The notes beneath the pieces were generated by a model. That model was not told the origin of the DNA. It ran no database searches and was given only the letters and a program-made list of their open reading frames with translations. The position numbers were made by a program, and so were the translations under genes. Shown one piece after another: positions 41,369 through 49,602 of a DNA stretch of 64,000 bases; the stretch's first letter is position 1; each line of letters begins with the position of its first letter. This stretch comes from Synergistaceae bacterium OttesenSCG-928-D05 (lineage in GTDB: Bacteria; Synergistota; Synergistia; Synergistales; Synergistaceae): NCBI GenBank assembly GCA_030266985.1, contig JAJDJB010000002.1, positions 1 through 64,000 of the forward strand, read 5' to 3'.

Positions 41369-42190
41369 ATGAAAGTTCTGAAACGTTTTGCGTACGTGAT
41401 GGCGGTACTGCTGCTTTGCGCGGCCGTATTCGCAGCCCCGCAGCAGGCCTTTGCTGCAAAGGAAGTAACGGTGTTCGCGGCTGCGTCGATGACCGAATCG
41501 ATGAACCAGATCGCCGAGCTGTACAAGAAGGTTGCTCCCGACGTGAAGATCGTTTACAACTTCGACTCGAGCGGCACGCTGAAAACCCAGATCGAACAGG
41601 GCGCGGACTGCGATGTTTTCATCTCTGCCGGACAGAAGCAGATGAACGAGCTCGACGTGAAAGCGGACGAAAAAGCCAATCCGAAAAAAGCGGACTTCTT
41701 AATGGAAGGAACGCGTTTTAATATCGTCGCGAACCAGGTCGTAATGATCGTGCCGAAGGGCGTGAACCCGAAGGACATCAACGACTTCAAAGACGTTGCG
41801 ACGGATAAAGTGAAGTTAATCGCACTCGGCAACTCGGATGTTCCTGTCGGCCAGTACTCCGAAGAAATTTACAAGAACCTTGGACTCTGGGAGCAGATCA
41901 ATAAAGAGAGCAAGATCACGTTCGCAAGCAACGTGAAAGAAGTTCTTTCGCAAGTAGCGGCAGGCGCGGTGGACTGCGGCATCGTCTACGGTACGGACGC
42001 GGCGACATCGAAGGCGGTCGACGTCGTTGCGAAGGCCCCTGCTGACTCGCACAAACCTATCGTATATCCCGCGGCAATCATGAAGAAGGCGAAGGACGCC
42101 GACGCTGCGAAGGCGTTCATCGCATTCCTGAAGGGCCCCGAGGCATCGGCGGCGTTCGAAGCCGTCGGCTTTGTGATCCCCGCGAAGTAA
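41369..42190 (+). CDS. modA: Molybdate ABC transporter substrate-binding protein
   Basis: Exported molybdate/tungstate receptor of 273 residues. The signal peptide spans about 1-29 and is cut near AFAAKE. ModA signatures are VTVFAAASMTESMNQIAELY, FDSSGTLKTQIEQGADCDVF, SAGQKQM, and ALGNSDVPVGQYSEEIY, where oxyanion-binding Ser residues lie. The ribosome binding site is GAGGAG. It heads modABC and adjoins a molybdenum-hydroxylase cluster, which is the likely consumer of the metal. Confidence 0.93.
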   Translation: MKVLKRFAYVMAVLLLCAAVFAAPQQAFAAKEVTVFAAASMTESMNQIAELYKKVAPDVKIVYNFDSSGTLKTQIEQGADCDVFISAGQKQMNELDVKADEKANPKKADFLMEGTRFNIVANQVVMIVPKGVNPKDINDFKDVATDKVKLIALGNSDVPVGQYSEEIYKNLGLWEQINKESKITFASNVKEVLSQVAAGAVDCGIVYGTDAATSKAVDVVAKAPADSHKPIVYPAAIMKKAKDADAAKAFIAFLKGPEASAAFEAVGFVIPAK

Positions 42191-42215
42191 TCGCAGATCG
42201 AAGCAGGATACGCAT

Positions 42216-42245
42216 CTGTGGGCGCAGCGATATATGCGCCCACAG
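42216..42245 (+). other. Intercistronic hairpin between modA and modB
   Basis: CTGTGGGCGC (42216-42225) and GCGCCCACAG (42236-42245) form a perfect 10-bp stem with a 10-nt loop, followed only by TTATT. It probably stabilises modA mRNA or partly terminates, giving more receptor than permease. Confidence 0.65.
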
Positions 42246-42266
42246 TTATTCCGTATAATCTGACGC

Positions 42267-42968
42267 ATGGACTGGTTTCCGCTTTATAATTCTCTGCGCG
42301 TTGCGTCGATCTCCACGTTCATCACCTTTTTCTTGGGGATATTCGCCGCGCATTATATCGCAAAAACACCTAGGCTTCTCAAGGGCGTCCTGGATGTAAT
42401 CCTCACGCTTCCGATGGTCTTGCCTCCGACTGTCGTCGGCTTTTTTCTTTTAAAAACGATTGGACCGCTCGGTCCGGTCGGCTCGTGGGTGCTGGAGCAC
42501 TGGGGCTTTAAAATGACGATGACGTGGTACTCGGCGATTTTCGCGACGACCATCGTCACCTTCCCGCTCATGTACAGAACGGTTCGCGGTGCGTTTGAAT
42601 CCTTCGACACGACGCTTTTATATTCCGGGCAAACGCTCGGCCTTTCCAACACATTCCTTTTCTGGCGCGTGATTATGCCGAACTGCAAGCAGGGTATTCT
42701 GGCCGGTACGGTGCTCGCCTTTGCGCGCGCGCTCGGAGAATACGGTGCGACGACGATGGTGACGGGGTATATCCCCGGCCGAACGGCCACGATTTCGACC
42801 ACCGTTTACCAGCTTTGGCGCGAGGGGAACGACGCGCTCGCCTATAAATGGGTCTTTGTAAATCTCGCGATTTCTTTCGTCGTGCTCGTCACGGTCAACA
42901 TGCTCGAAAACCGCTACACGCGCCCCAAAGGGCGCGGGCAGCAGAATTCGCTCACGGGCGAGGTTTAA
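42267..42968 (+). CDS. modB: Molybdate ABC transporter permease
   Basis: Membrane permease of 233 residues with five or six helices. It starts MDWFPLYNSLRVASISTFI. It has the LPMVLPPTVVGFFLL segment typical of ModB and the EAA loop RALGEYGATTMVTGY that contacts the ATPase. Its ribosome binding site is weak and the intercistronic hairpin precedes it, consistent with lower expression than modA. It lies 9 nt upstream of modC. Confidence 0.92.
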   Translation: MDWFPLYNSLRVASISTFITFFLGIFAAHYIAKTPRLLKGVLDVILTLPMVLPPTVVGFFLLKTIGPLGPVGSWVLEHWGFKMTMTWYSAIFATTIVTFPLMYRTVRGAFESFDTTLLYSGQTLGLSNTFLFWRVIMPNCKQGILAGTVLAFARALGEYGATTMVTGYIPGRTATISTTVYQLWREGNDALAYKWVFVNLAISFVVLVTVNMLENRYTRPKGRGQQNSLTGEV

Positions 42969-42977
42969 GTTCGCGCT

Positions 42978-44048
42978 ATGACGATTCTTGTTGATATCAA
43001 AAAAAATCTCGGCAACTTTAAACTGAACGTGCAGTTTGAGGCGCGCGACGAAATCCTTGCGTTGCTTGGCGCGTCCGGCTGCGGCAAGAGCATGACGCTG
43101 AAATGTATCGCGGGGATCGTAAAACCGGACGAAGGCGTGATCGTCGTAAACGGCAGCACGCTTTTCGATTCGAAAAAAGGGATCAACCTTACGCCGCAGA
43201 AGCGCAACGTCGGCCTGCTTTTTCAAAATTACGCGCTTTTCCCGAACATGACGGTCGAAGAAAATATTATGGCCGTGCTGACGCGCGTGAAAAAAGCGAA
43301 GGACGCGCCAGCGCGTTTCCGGTCGCTCTGCGAGCGTTTTTACATCACGGGGCTCGAGCGGCACTACCCGGCGCAGCTCTCGGGCGGTCAGCAGCAGCGC
43401 GTTGCGCTTGCGCGTATCATGGCAAGCGACCCTTCGATCATCATGCTCGACGAGCCGCTTTCGGCGCTCGACAGCTACCTGCGCTGGCAGCTTGAGCTCG
43501 AGCTGATTCAGATGCTTGAGGATTTTCCGGCGACGACGCTCTACGTATCGCACAATCGCGACGAAGTATTCCGCATCTGCGATCGCGTCTGCGCAATGAG
43601 CGCCGGACACGCCGAAAAAGTTTGTTCCACGGAAGAATTGTTTGAAAAGCCAAGTTCTCTTGCCGCCGCGTTTCTTTCGGGCTGCAAAAATTATTCGCGC
43701 ATAGAAACGCGCGGGCAGGACGTCGTTTTCGCAAAAGACTGGGGTATTGAGCTGCTCTGTGCGGAGCGCGTCCCCGCAAACGCGGCGTACATCGGCGTGC
43801 GCGCGCATTTTATCGCGCCGGTCAGGGCGGGCGAAGGTCAAAACATTGTCCCGTGCCGCGTGCTGCGCGTCATGCAGGACGTTTTTTCAACCATTATTAT
43901 GCTGCTGCCGCAGGGCGCAGCGCCCGGCGGCAACGACTATGCAAAAATCCGAATGGAAATTCCGAAAGAAGAGGCGAAAGGCATCCGGGAGGGAGACACT
44001 GTCAGCGTCAAAATCCAACCCCGGGACATCATGCTTCTGAAACGGTAA
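42978..44048 (+). CDS. modC: Molybdate ABC transporter ATP-binding protein
   Basis: ATPase of 356 residues. Walker A is GASGCGKS (about 31-38), the Q-loop lies in LLFQNYALFPNM, the signature is LSGGQQQR, Walker B is IIMLDEPLSALD and the H-loop is YVSHNRDE. A C-terminal TOBE/Mop-like region (about 285-356) is expected for oxyanion regulation. Both junctions in modABC are short. The gene is convergent with a GntR gene 13 nt away and has no clear terminator of its own. Confidence 0.92.
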   Translation: MTILVDIKKNLGNFKLNVQFEARDEILALLGASGCGKSMTLKCIAGIVKPDEGVIVVNGSTLFDSKKGINLTPQKRNVGLLFQNYALFPNMTVEENIMAVLTRVKKAKDAPARFRSLCERFYITGLERHYPAQLSGGQQQRVALARIMASDPSIIMLDEPLSALDSYLRWQLELELIQMLEDFPATTLYVSHNRDEVFRICDRVCAMSAGHAEKVCSTEELFEKPSSLAAAFLSGCKNYSRIETRGQDVVFAKDWGIELLCAERVPANAAYIGVRAHFIAPVRAGEGQNIVPCRVLRVMQDVFSTIIMLLPQGAAPGGNDYAKIRMEIPKEEAKGIREGDTVSVKIQPRDIMLLKR

Positions 44049-44061
44049 TTTTTATATCCTT

Positions 44062-44730
44062 CTATATATTAGAAACAAATCCCTCAGCAAAATCCCTGCC
44101 GGAAAGAATCGCCGCCTTACTTTTGTCCAAATGCAGATAGACTGTTTTCAACACGCGCTCGCGGTCCTTTTTCCAGAACGCGTCGACGAGGTTGGCATGC
44201 TCCACAACCACATCGTGCGCACCGGCGTGACCGTCTGAACGCAAGGAAATAACAACCGCGCGCGAAGTTTCTTCATAAAGTCCCTGCCAGAAGCGCGTCA
44301 ATTTTTCATTCCCGACGTTGCGCACAATCGTTGTGTGGAACTCCGTATCCATACGGGCAAAGGCGAAGTCATCTTCCTCGATTTTTGAAATGTCGCTCAC
44401 GATTTCGTCCAGGCTCGCCGCAACGAGGCGTCCCTTTCCCTGTTTCAGAATCTCTTCTGCCGCAAACGGCTCGATCAGGTAGCGAAGCTGATAGAGGTCT
44501 TCGATATCCTTGCGCGTGACCTCGCTTACGACGATCCGTTTTTTATCGCCGATCTGCACCCATCCCTCATGACCAAGACGCTGCAGCGCCTCTCGAATCG
44601 GCGTCCTGCTCATGCCCAGCATGTCTGCAAGTTCCTGTTCACGAAGTGGGGACCCTGGCGGAAAGTGCAAAGAGATCAGCATATCCTTAATTTCTCTGTA
44701 CGCGATTACTGATAGATTCTTACTGTCCAT
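44062..44730 (-). CDS. GntR-family regulator, FCD type, paralog 1
   Basis: Regulator of 222 residues. The winged helix (about 8-72) has HFPPGSPLREQELADMLGMS and RTPIREALQRLGHEGWV, and the FCD domain follows. Its sequence closely parallels the divergent regulator at 45000, including DxxQLRxLxEPxAxEE, DTEFH against DMDFH, and LTRFWxxLxEETSR. The two are therefore recent paralogs flanking a shared intergenic region of about 270 nt. It may report on a metabolite of the downstream molybdenum-hydroxylase operon. The ribosome binding site is weak (AAGGCAGTGAAGCA). Confidence 0.87.
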   Translation of the reverse strand: MDSKNLSVIAYREIKDMLISLHFPPGSPLREQELADMLGMSRTPIREALQRLGHEGWVQIGDKKRIVVSEVTRKDIEDLYQLRYLIEPFAAEEILKQGKGRLVAASLDEIVSDISKIEEDDFAFARMDTEFHTTIVRNVGNEKLTRFWQGLYEETSRAVVISLRSDGHAGAHDVVVEHANLVDAFWKKDRERVLKTVYLHLDKSKAAILSGRDFAEGFVSNI

Positions 44731-44922
44731 TGCTTCACTGCCTTTGTTTTTTTCTTACGACATTGTATCTCTTAATGAAAGATAGGGCAATTGTTCCGGA
44801 AACACATAATTCATACCCTCTTTATGTTACTTTAAAAAACCATTCTCTCCAAAGAGATGAACACAAAAATTTAAATTTTTAACGAGATTTTCTTTCCAAT
44901 CTAAAAAACTTTACTTGAATAC

Positions 44923-44961
44923 TTGACACGGTTTTGCATGTGTTATACTATTCTGGTATAC
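44923..44961 (+). promoter_or_regulatory. Promoter and operator of the second GntR gene
   Basis: TTGACA (44923-44928) and TACTAT (44946-44951) have 17-nt spacing. The inverted repeat TATAC (44944-44948) and GTATA (44956-44960) overlaps and follows the -10, a plausible GntR operator for either paralog. Confidence 0.55.
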
Positions 44962-44999
44962 AAGACAGGCGTAAATATGCAAGAAAGGAGTGCCTATTG

Positions 45000-45728
45000 A
45001 TGAAACCGCCAAATTTGTCATCCAAAGTTTATCTGGATATCAAATACATGCTGATGACGCTCTCCTTTCCCCCAGGCACGCAGATACGCGAGCAGCTCGT
45101 TGCCGATAAACTCGGTGTGAGCAGGACCCCGGTACGCGAAGCGTTCCAGCGGCTCGCACACGAAGGCTGGCTCCAAATCGGCCAGGGCAAACGCGTTATC
45201 GTCAGCCCCGTTACCGTAAAGGACATTGACGATATTTTCCAGCTCCGGATGCTTCTGGAGCCTTACGCGCTGGAAGAAACTTTCCGCAAAGAACAGAGCC
45301 GCATGCTCGCCGGTGAACTGGACAGACTCCTTAACATTATGCAGCAGGTCAAAGTAGACCGCGTTGCTTTCGCGCAGCTAGATATGGATTTTCACGCATT
45401 GCTCATGCAGAACGCGGATAACAAACGGCTCACGCGCTTTTGGAAAAACCTGCACGAAGAAACTTCCCGCATCGCGATTATGACGCTCCAAAACGGGGAC
45501 GGCGGCTCGGACCGACGGACGCCTTACGTTGTACAGGAGCACATCGAAATTCTCAACAGCCTGTGGGACAAAGATCTCAGCCATTCTCTGAACGCCCTCA
45601 ACAAACATCTGATCAATAGCAAAAACGCCCTGTTCGAAAAAATGGGTGTGCCACTCGATACATATGGTGAAGTCAGTAAATCGACAAATATCATAGATCT
45701 GAATACGATTTTATCGCAATTGAAATAG
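45000..45728 (+). CDS. GntR-family regulator, FCD type, paralog 2
   Basis: Regulator of 242 residues. The winged helix (about 8-72) has SFPPGTQIREQLVADKLGVS and RTPVREAFQRLAHEGWL, then the FCD domain with QLDMDFHALLMQNAD and LNKHLINSKNAL. ATG 45000 has AAAGGAG at good distance; in-frame upstream codons overlap the promoter. It is the first gene upstream of the DUF2848/molybdenum-hydroxylase operon, separated by about 100 nt, and is its most likely regulator. Confidence 0.88.
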   Translation: MKPPNLSSKVYLDIKYMLMTLSFPPGTQIREQLVADKLGVSRTPVREAFQRLAHEGWLQIGQGKRVIVSPVTVKDIDDIFQLRMLLEPYALEETFRKEQSRMLAGELDRLLNIMQQVKVDRVAFAQLDMDFHALLMQNADNKRLTRFWKNLHEETSRIAIMTLQNGDGGSDRRTPYVVQEHIEILNSLWDKDLSHSLNALNKHLINSKNALFEKMGVPLDTYGEVSKSTNIIDLNTILSQLK

Positions 45729-45829
45729 TCTTTGTTTTCTCACAATTTTTTCCACGTTGATCACCTTCGCAATTTGAATGTGACTGGATGTTTTTTGCAA
45801 AAAAACAGAAGCGGAAGGGAGGGAAACGA

Positions 45830-46537
45830 ATGAAAATGCAATTTCAGCTGCAGCAGGCTTCCGGCAAGAAGGAAGAAATCACACTCGACCTACAAAAAAT
45901 AATCAACGCCGGCTATACGGGACGCGATCAGGCGGCCGTACAGGCACACATTGACGAACTGAAAGAAGAGGGCATCCCCGCCCCCGACAAGACGCCGACC
46001 TATTTTCCGAAGTTCATAGACAGACTGAGCCAGACGGAAGATATCGAAGTACTTGACGAGAGTGACCACTCTGGGGAAGCGGAGTTCGTGCTTATTTTTG
46101 ACGGCAAAAATGTGTACGTCGGCGTAGGCAGCGACCATACGGACAGAAAACTGGAAACGGTCGACATCCCCAAAGCGAAGCAAGTTTACATCAATACAAT
46201 CAGCAAGGATCTTTGGAATCTGGCGGACGTCGTCGGTCATTGGGACGAGATGATCCTCAGAAGCTGGGTTAAGCAGGACGGCAAGAAAGTCCTGTTCCAG
46301 GAAGCGACGCTGGACGCGATGCTCGCACCGGAAGACCTCATCGCGCGCGTGAAAAAACTGCTTGTAAAACCGGACAATACCGATGGACTGGTCGTCTATT
46401 CCGGCACCGTCGCCGCATTGTGCAAAACGGACTACAGCAATTATTTCGAAGTCGAAATCGAGGACCCGAAACTGGGGAGAAAGCTGTCCCAGAAATACAC
46501 GCTGAACCCCGTAAGCAACTGGTATAAAGGCGATTAA
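45830..46537 (+). CDS. DUF2848 family protein
   Basis: Cytoplasmic protein of 235 residues matching the DUF2848 family, with the hallmark VYVGVGSDHTDRKLE and KQVYINTISKDLW. The fold is predicted to be related to fumarylacetoacetate-hydrolase-like proteins, but no activity is established. Its conserved His and Asp in GSDHTDR could bind metal. AAGGGAGGG lies 6 nt upstream of ATG 45830, so the longer in-frame start at 45788 is rejected. It opens the operon with cupin, PreA-like and molybdenum-hydroxylase genes, so it probably acts on a ring-opened or carboxylated intermediate. Confidence 0.72.
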   Translation: MKMQFQLQQASGKKEEITLDLQKIINAGYTGRDQAAVQAHIDELKEEGIPAPDKTPTYFPKFIDRLSQTEDIEVLDESDHSGEAEFVLIFDGKNVYVGVGSDHTDRKLETVDIPKAKQVYINTISKDLWNLADVVGHWDEMILRSWVKQDGKKVLFQEATLDAMLAPEDLIARVKKLLVKPDNTDGLVVYSGTVAALCKTDYSNYFEVEIEDPKLGRKLSQKYTLNPVSNWYKGD

Positions 46538-46566
46538 TTTTTTACCTACAAGAGGAGGTATGAAAC

Positions 46567-46968
46567 ATGGCGAAACAGGAATATGAAATTCGCGATATCG
46601 AACTAAACGGCGAGTGGCGTCTTGTCGAAGGCGGCTACAACGGCACGATGGAAAAGATTCTTTCTTACGATCCCGAGACCGGGAACTATACGCGCATTTT
46701 GAAGTTCCCCCCGCAGACGAACGTACCGGACGTGCTCGTACATGATTTTTGCGAAGAAGTCTACGTAGTCGACGGCTATCTCATCGACACACAGAAGAAA
46801 ATCACGATCGCGAAGGGTTCCTATGGATCTCGCCTGCCCGGCATGAAGCACGGCCCCTATGAGATCCCCTTCGGATGCACGACGGTCGAGTTCCGTTATC
46901 AGGACCCGTCGAAACCGATCGACCAGGGATGTTCGCTGATAAAGGCAAAACTAGGCGCTCCCAGGTAA
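46567..46968 (+). CDS. Cupin-domain protein
   Basis: Small beta-barrel protein of 133 residues with a cupin fold. The first motif is seen as VLVHDFCEEVYVVDGYLID (His and Glu ligands) and the second as SRLPGMKHGPYEIPFGC (His). The metal ligands are therefore mostly conserved. It could be an isomerase, a decarboxylase or a sensor. It lies between DUF2848 and PreA-like genes, with GAGGAGG as ribosome binding site. Confidence 0.75.
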   Translation: MAKQEYEIRDIELNGEWRLVEGGYNGTMEKILSYDPETGNYTRILKFPPQTNVPDVLVHDFCEEVYVVDGYLIDTQKKITIAKGSYGSRLPGMKHGPYEIPFGCTTVEFRYQDPSKPIDQGCSLIKAKLGAPR

Positions 46969-46977
46969 ACAGGCTGA

Positions 46978-47004
46978 GCGGGGCCGACTCCCCTTCGGCC
47001 CCGC
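46978..47004 (+). other. GC-rich intercistronic hairpin before the preA-like gene
   Basis: GCGGGGCCGA (46978-46987) and TCGGCCCCGC (46995-47004) form a perfect 10-bp stem followed by A-rich sequence, not T. It cannot be a standard terminator on either strand; mRNA processing or protection of the 5' genes is likely. Confidence 0.6.
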
Positions 47005-47033
47005 AAAAAGAGAAACGCTAGGAGGTTTTTTTC

Positions 47034-48254
47034 ATGGCACCGAATCTTTCTGTAGAATATTGCGGCGTAAAATTTAAGAATCCTATGGTCATCGCATCCG
47101 CTTCGCCGAGCAAAAACGGCGAATACATGCGGCGTTGCGCGGACTCCGGCGCAGGCGGCGTAATTGCAAAAACGTTCAGCCCGGAACCGCTCGCACAAAA
47201 GTATGTCTCCCCCCGTTTCACCGTGCTTCATAAAAAAGGCTGGCCCAACAACTATTCCAATTATTCCTGTGAATTCCTTGCGACTTATGATACCGATCAG
47301 TGGATGAAAGAAATGGTTATCGCGAAAAAAGCGTGCGACGAGCAAAACTGCACGCTGGTAGGCAGCATCTCCGGCGATTCTGCGGAAAGCTGGAAATCAC
47401 TCGCGAAACGCATGGAAGACATCGGTCTTCCCATGCTCGAGCTGAACTTCGGCTGCCCGCACCCGAAGGACCTCGGCTACAAGAGCGGCCAGGAACTCGG
47501 CAACTCGCCCGAAATGGCCGCTGAGGTCACGAAAATAGTCTGCGACGCGGTGAACATTCCTGTTTTTGTGAAGCTCACAAGCGAAGCGGTCAATATCGTA
47601 GACGTCGCGGAACGCTGCAAGAGCGCCGGTGCGGCAGGGTTTACGGTCGTCAACCGTTTCTCTGCGCTCGATGTGGACATCGAAACCGGGCGTCCGCTGC
47701 TTCACGGCGGATTTGCCGGTATCGGCGGCCCGTGGATGCGTCCAATCACGCTCAAATGGATTGCGAAAATCGCGGCGGCAACCGGTATGCCAATTTCGGC
47801 AACGAACGGAATTTTCAGCTGGGAAGACGTGATCAAGTGCATCATGTGCGGCGCAACGACGGTGCAGACCTGCACGGCGATTATGTACGGCCCGAAACAG
47901 TTCGGCGAAGTCGCGGTGTTCCTGAAGGGCGTCGAGAAATATCTCACGGACCGCAAGATCGACGACATCAACAAACTGCGCGGCATCACCCTGCCCCAGA
48001 TTATTCCCTGGGACAAGGTCGACCGGGATCACACGGCTGTCAGCGTCGTGGACGAGCATAAGTGCATCGGCTGCGGCATGTGCCCGAAGTGGTGCTTCTA
48101 CGATGCAATCGAGATCGTCGAAAAAGAGGGCAAACGGAAATCCGTCATCGACCCGAATAAATGCGATGGCTGCGGTCTTTGCCCCGCACTTTGTCCGTCG
48201 GATGCAATTTCAATGAAAGGCGAAGTTCCCATTTATCTGGGAGACTTCCAATAA
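47034..48254 (+). CDS. PreA-like dihydropyrimidine dehydrogenase/ring reductase with two 4Fe-4S sites
   Basis: Flavoprotein of 406 residues. An FMN barrel of the dihydroorotate/dihydropyrimidine dehydrogenase family (about 5-310) has LSVEYCGVKFKNPMVIASAS, ELNFGCPHP and FVKLTSE. A C-terminal ferredoxin domain has two CxxCxxCxxxC motifs, CIGCGMCPKWC and CDGCGLCPALC. It probably reduces a C=C bond of an N-heterocycle. The usual NAD/FAD partner PreT is not encoded nearby, so electrons may come from ferredoxin or another subunit. The ribosome binding site is GGAGG. Confidence 0.85.
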   Translation: MAPNLSVEYCGVKFKNPMVIASASPSKNGEYMRRCADSGAGGVIAKTFSPEPLAQKYVSPRFTVLHKKGWPNNYSNYSCEFLATYDTDQWMKEMVIAKKACDEQNCTLVGSISGDSAESWKSLAKRMEDIGLPMLELNFGCPHPKDLGYKSGQELGNSPEMAAEVTKIVCDAVNIPVFVKLTSEAVNIVDVAERCKSAGAAGFTVVNRFSALDVDIETGRPLLHGGFAGIGGPWMRPITLKWIAKIAAATGMPISATNGIFSWEDVIKCIMCGATTVQTCTAIMYGPKQFGEVAVFLKGVEKYLTDRKIDDINKLRGITLPQIIPWDKVDRDHTAVSVVDEHKCIGCGMCPKWCFYDAIEIVEKEGKRKSVIDPNKCDGCGLCPALCPSDAISMKGEVPIYLGDFQ

Positions 48255-48269
48255 TTCGAGTAACAGACG

Positions 48270-49142
48270 ATGTTCCGATCGAATTGCACGAGACATCTAT
48301 TTGACAGAACCGCCGTCGTTCGGGGCGGAGGCGACCTTGCCACCGGAATTATCTACAGGCTCTGGCGCACCGGATTCAAGGTCATTTCCCTCGAAGTCGA
48401 ACGTCCGCTTGTCGTGCGCCGAACCGTTTCGGTCGCGCAGGCCGTGTTCGATGGCGCGTGTGAAATTGAAGGCATGCGCGCGACGCGTATCGACTCCGTT
48501 CGGGAGTTTGCGTACACAGACGACGTTTCTGTTCTGGTAGATCCGACGGGCGATTCGATCGATTTTTTGAGCCCCGTTTTATTGGTGGACGCCATTATGG
48601 CAAAAAAGAATATGGGCACTTCTATCGATATGGCGCCTCTGGTCGTTGGTATCGGGCCCGGTTTCACCGCGGGTGAAGACGTGCATTGCGTCGTCGAGAC
48701 AAAAAGGGGCCATCATCTAGGCCGCCTGCTCTCGAAAGGTTCCGCGATTCCGAATACCGGAGTTCCCGGTATGGAGATGGGCTATACGACAGAACGCCTC
48801 CTTCGCGCGCCGGCTGCGGGTTATGTCGAACCGCTGCTGGAAATCGGCACGCATGTCGAGGCGAATCAAATCATTGCGTACGTCGCCGGAATCCCTGTAC
48901 GTGCGCAAATTTCCGGAATGCTGCGCGGATTGATCCACCCCTCCGTTTATGTCAAACAGGGGCTCAAAATCGGGGACATCGATCCGCGAAACGAGCGTTC
49001 GCATTGCTTTTCCATCACGGATAAAGCGCTTGCCATCGCTGGTGGCGTACTGGAAGCCGTGATGCAGCACGAAGCTTTTTACATGGGGCAAGGCTACAGG
49101 GAGGAAGGGATTGAATATGCAGCACAAAGAATTATGTTTTAA
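48270..49142 (+). CDS. yqeB: YqeB/EF2563-type selenium-dependent molybdenum hydroxylase accessory protein
   Basis: Protein of 290 residues with the family N-terminus VVRGGGDLATGIIYRLWRTG, a Rossmann-like segment shared with XdhC. It continues with SIDMAPLVVGIGPGFTAGED and NTGVPGMEMGYTTERLLRAP, then a lipoyl-like C-terminal lobe. YqeB accompanies molybdenum hydroxylases thought to carry a labile selenium ligand and is used as their genomic marker. The position directly ahead of the hydroxylase subunits, overlapping the small-subunit gene by 26 nt, supports that. The ribosome binding site is weak. Confidence 0.83.
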   Translation: MFRSNCTRHLFDRTAVVRGGGDLATGIIYRLWRTGFKVISLEVERPLVVRRTVSVAQAVFDGACEIEGMRATRIDSVREFAYTDDVSVLVDPTGDSIDFLSPVLLVDAIMAKKNMGTSIDMAPLVVGIGPGFTAGEDVHCVVETKRGHHLGRLLSKGSAIPNTGVPGMEMGYTTERLLRAPAAGYVEPLLEIGTHVEANQIIAYVAGIPVRAQISGMLRGLIHPSVYVKQGLKIGDIDPRNERSHCFSITDKALAIAGGVLEAVMQHEAFYMGQGYREEGIEYAAQRIMF

Positions 49143-49602
49143 GGTCAACGGCCGCGAACAGCATCTTTTGGTGCGGACAAACTGGACTCTGGCACAGGTT
49201 CTTCGTGAGCAGCTGGGATTGCTCGGCACCAAAATCGGATGCGGCGAAGGAGAATGCGGTGCCTGCACCGTACTCATGAACGGAAAGAGCGTAACTTCCT
49301 GCCTGGTTATGGCAGTACAGGCGGAGGGCGCGGAAATTATTACGATCGAAGGACTGGCGGAGGGGGAGACCCTGCACCCGGTCCAGGAAGCTTTTGTCGA
49401 AGCCGGTGCGATCCAGTGCGGGTACTGCACGCCCGGTATGGTCATCTCCACGGTAGCTCTTCTTGAGAAACACCCGACCCCGAACGACGAGCAAATTCGT
49501 GAGGGTCTGACCGGCAATCTCTGCCGCTGCACCGGATACCAGAAAATTTTTGAAGCGGTCAACATCGCATCCAAGAAAATGGCGGGAGGCGAAAAAGAAT
49601 GA
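49117..49602 (+). CDS. Molybdenum hydroxylase small (2x[2Fe-2S]) subunit
   Basis: Iron-sulfur subunit of 161 residues of the xanthine dehydrogenase/CoxS type. The plant-type 2Fe-2S domain has KIGCGEGECGACTVLMNG, and the C-terminal helical 2Fe-2S domain has QCGYCTPGM and NLCRCTGYQ. It passes electrons from the Mo site to FAD. ATG 49117 has AAGGG 7 nt upstream; TTG 49111 is an alternative. The next gene overlaps by ATGA. Confidence 0.92.
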   Translation: MQHKELCFKVNGREQHLLVRTNWTLAQVLREQLGLLGTKIGCGEGECGACTVLMNGKSVTSCLVMAVQAEGAEIITIEGLAEGETLHPVQEAFVEAGAIQCGYCTPGMVISTVALLEKHPTPNDEQIREGLTGNLCRCTGYQKIFEAVNIASKKMAGGEKE

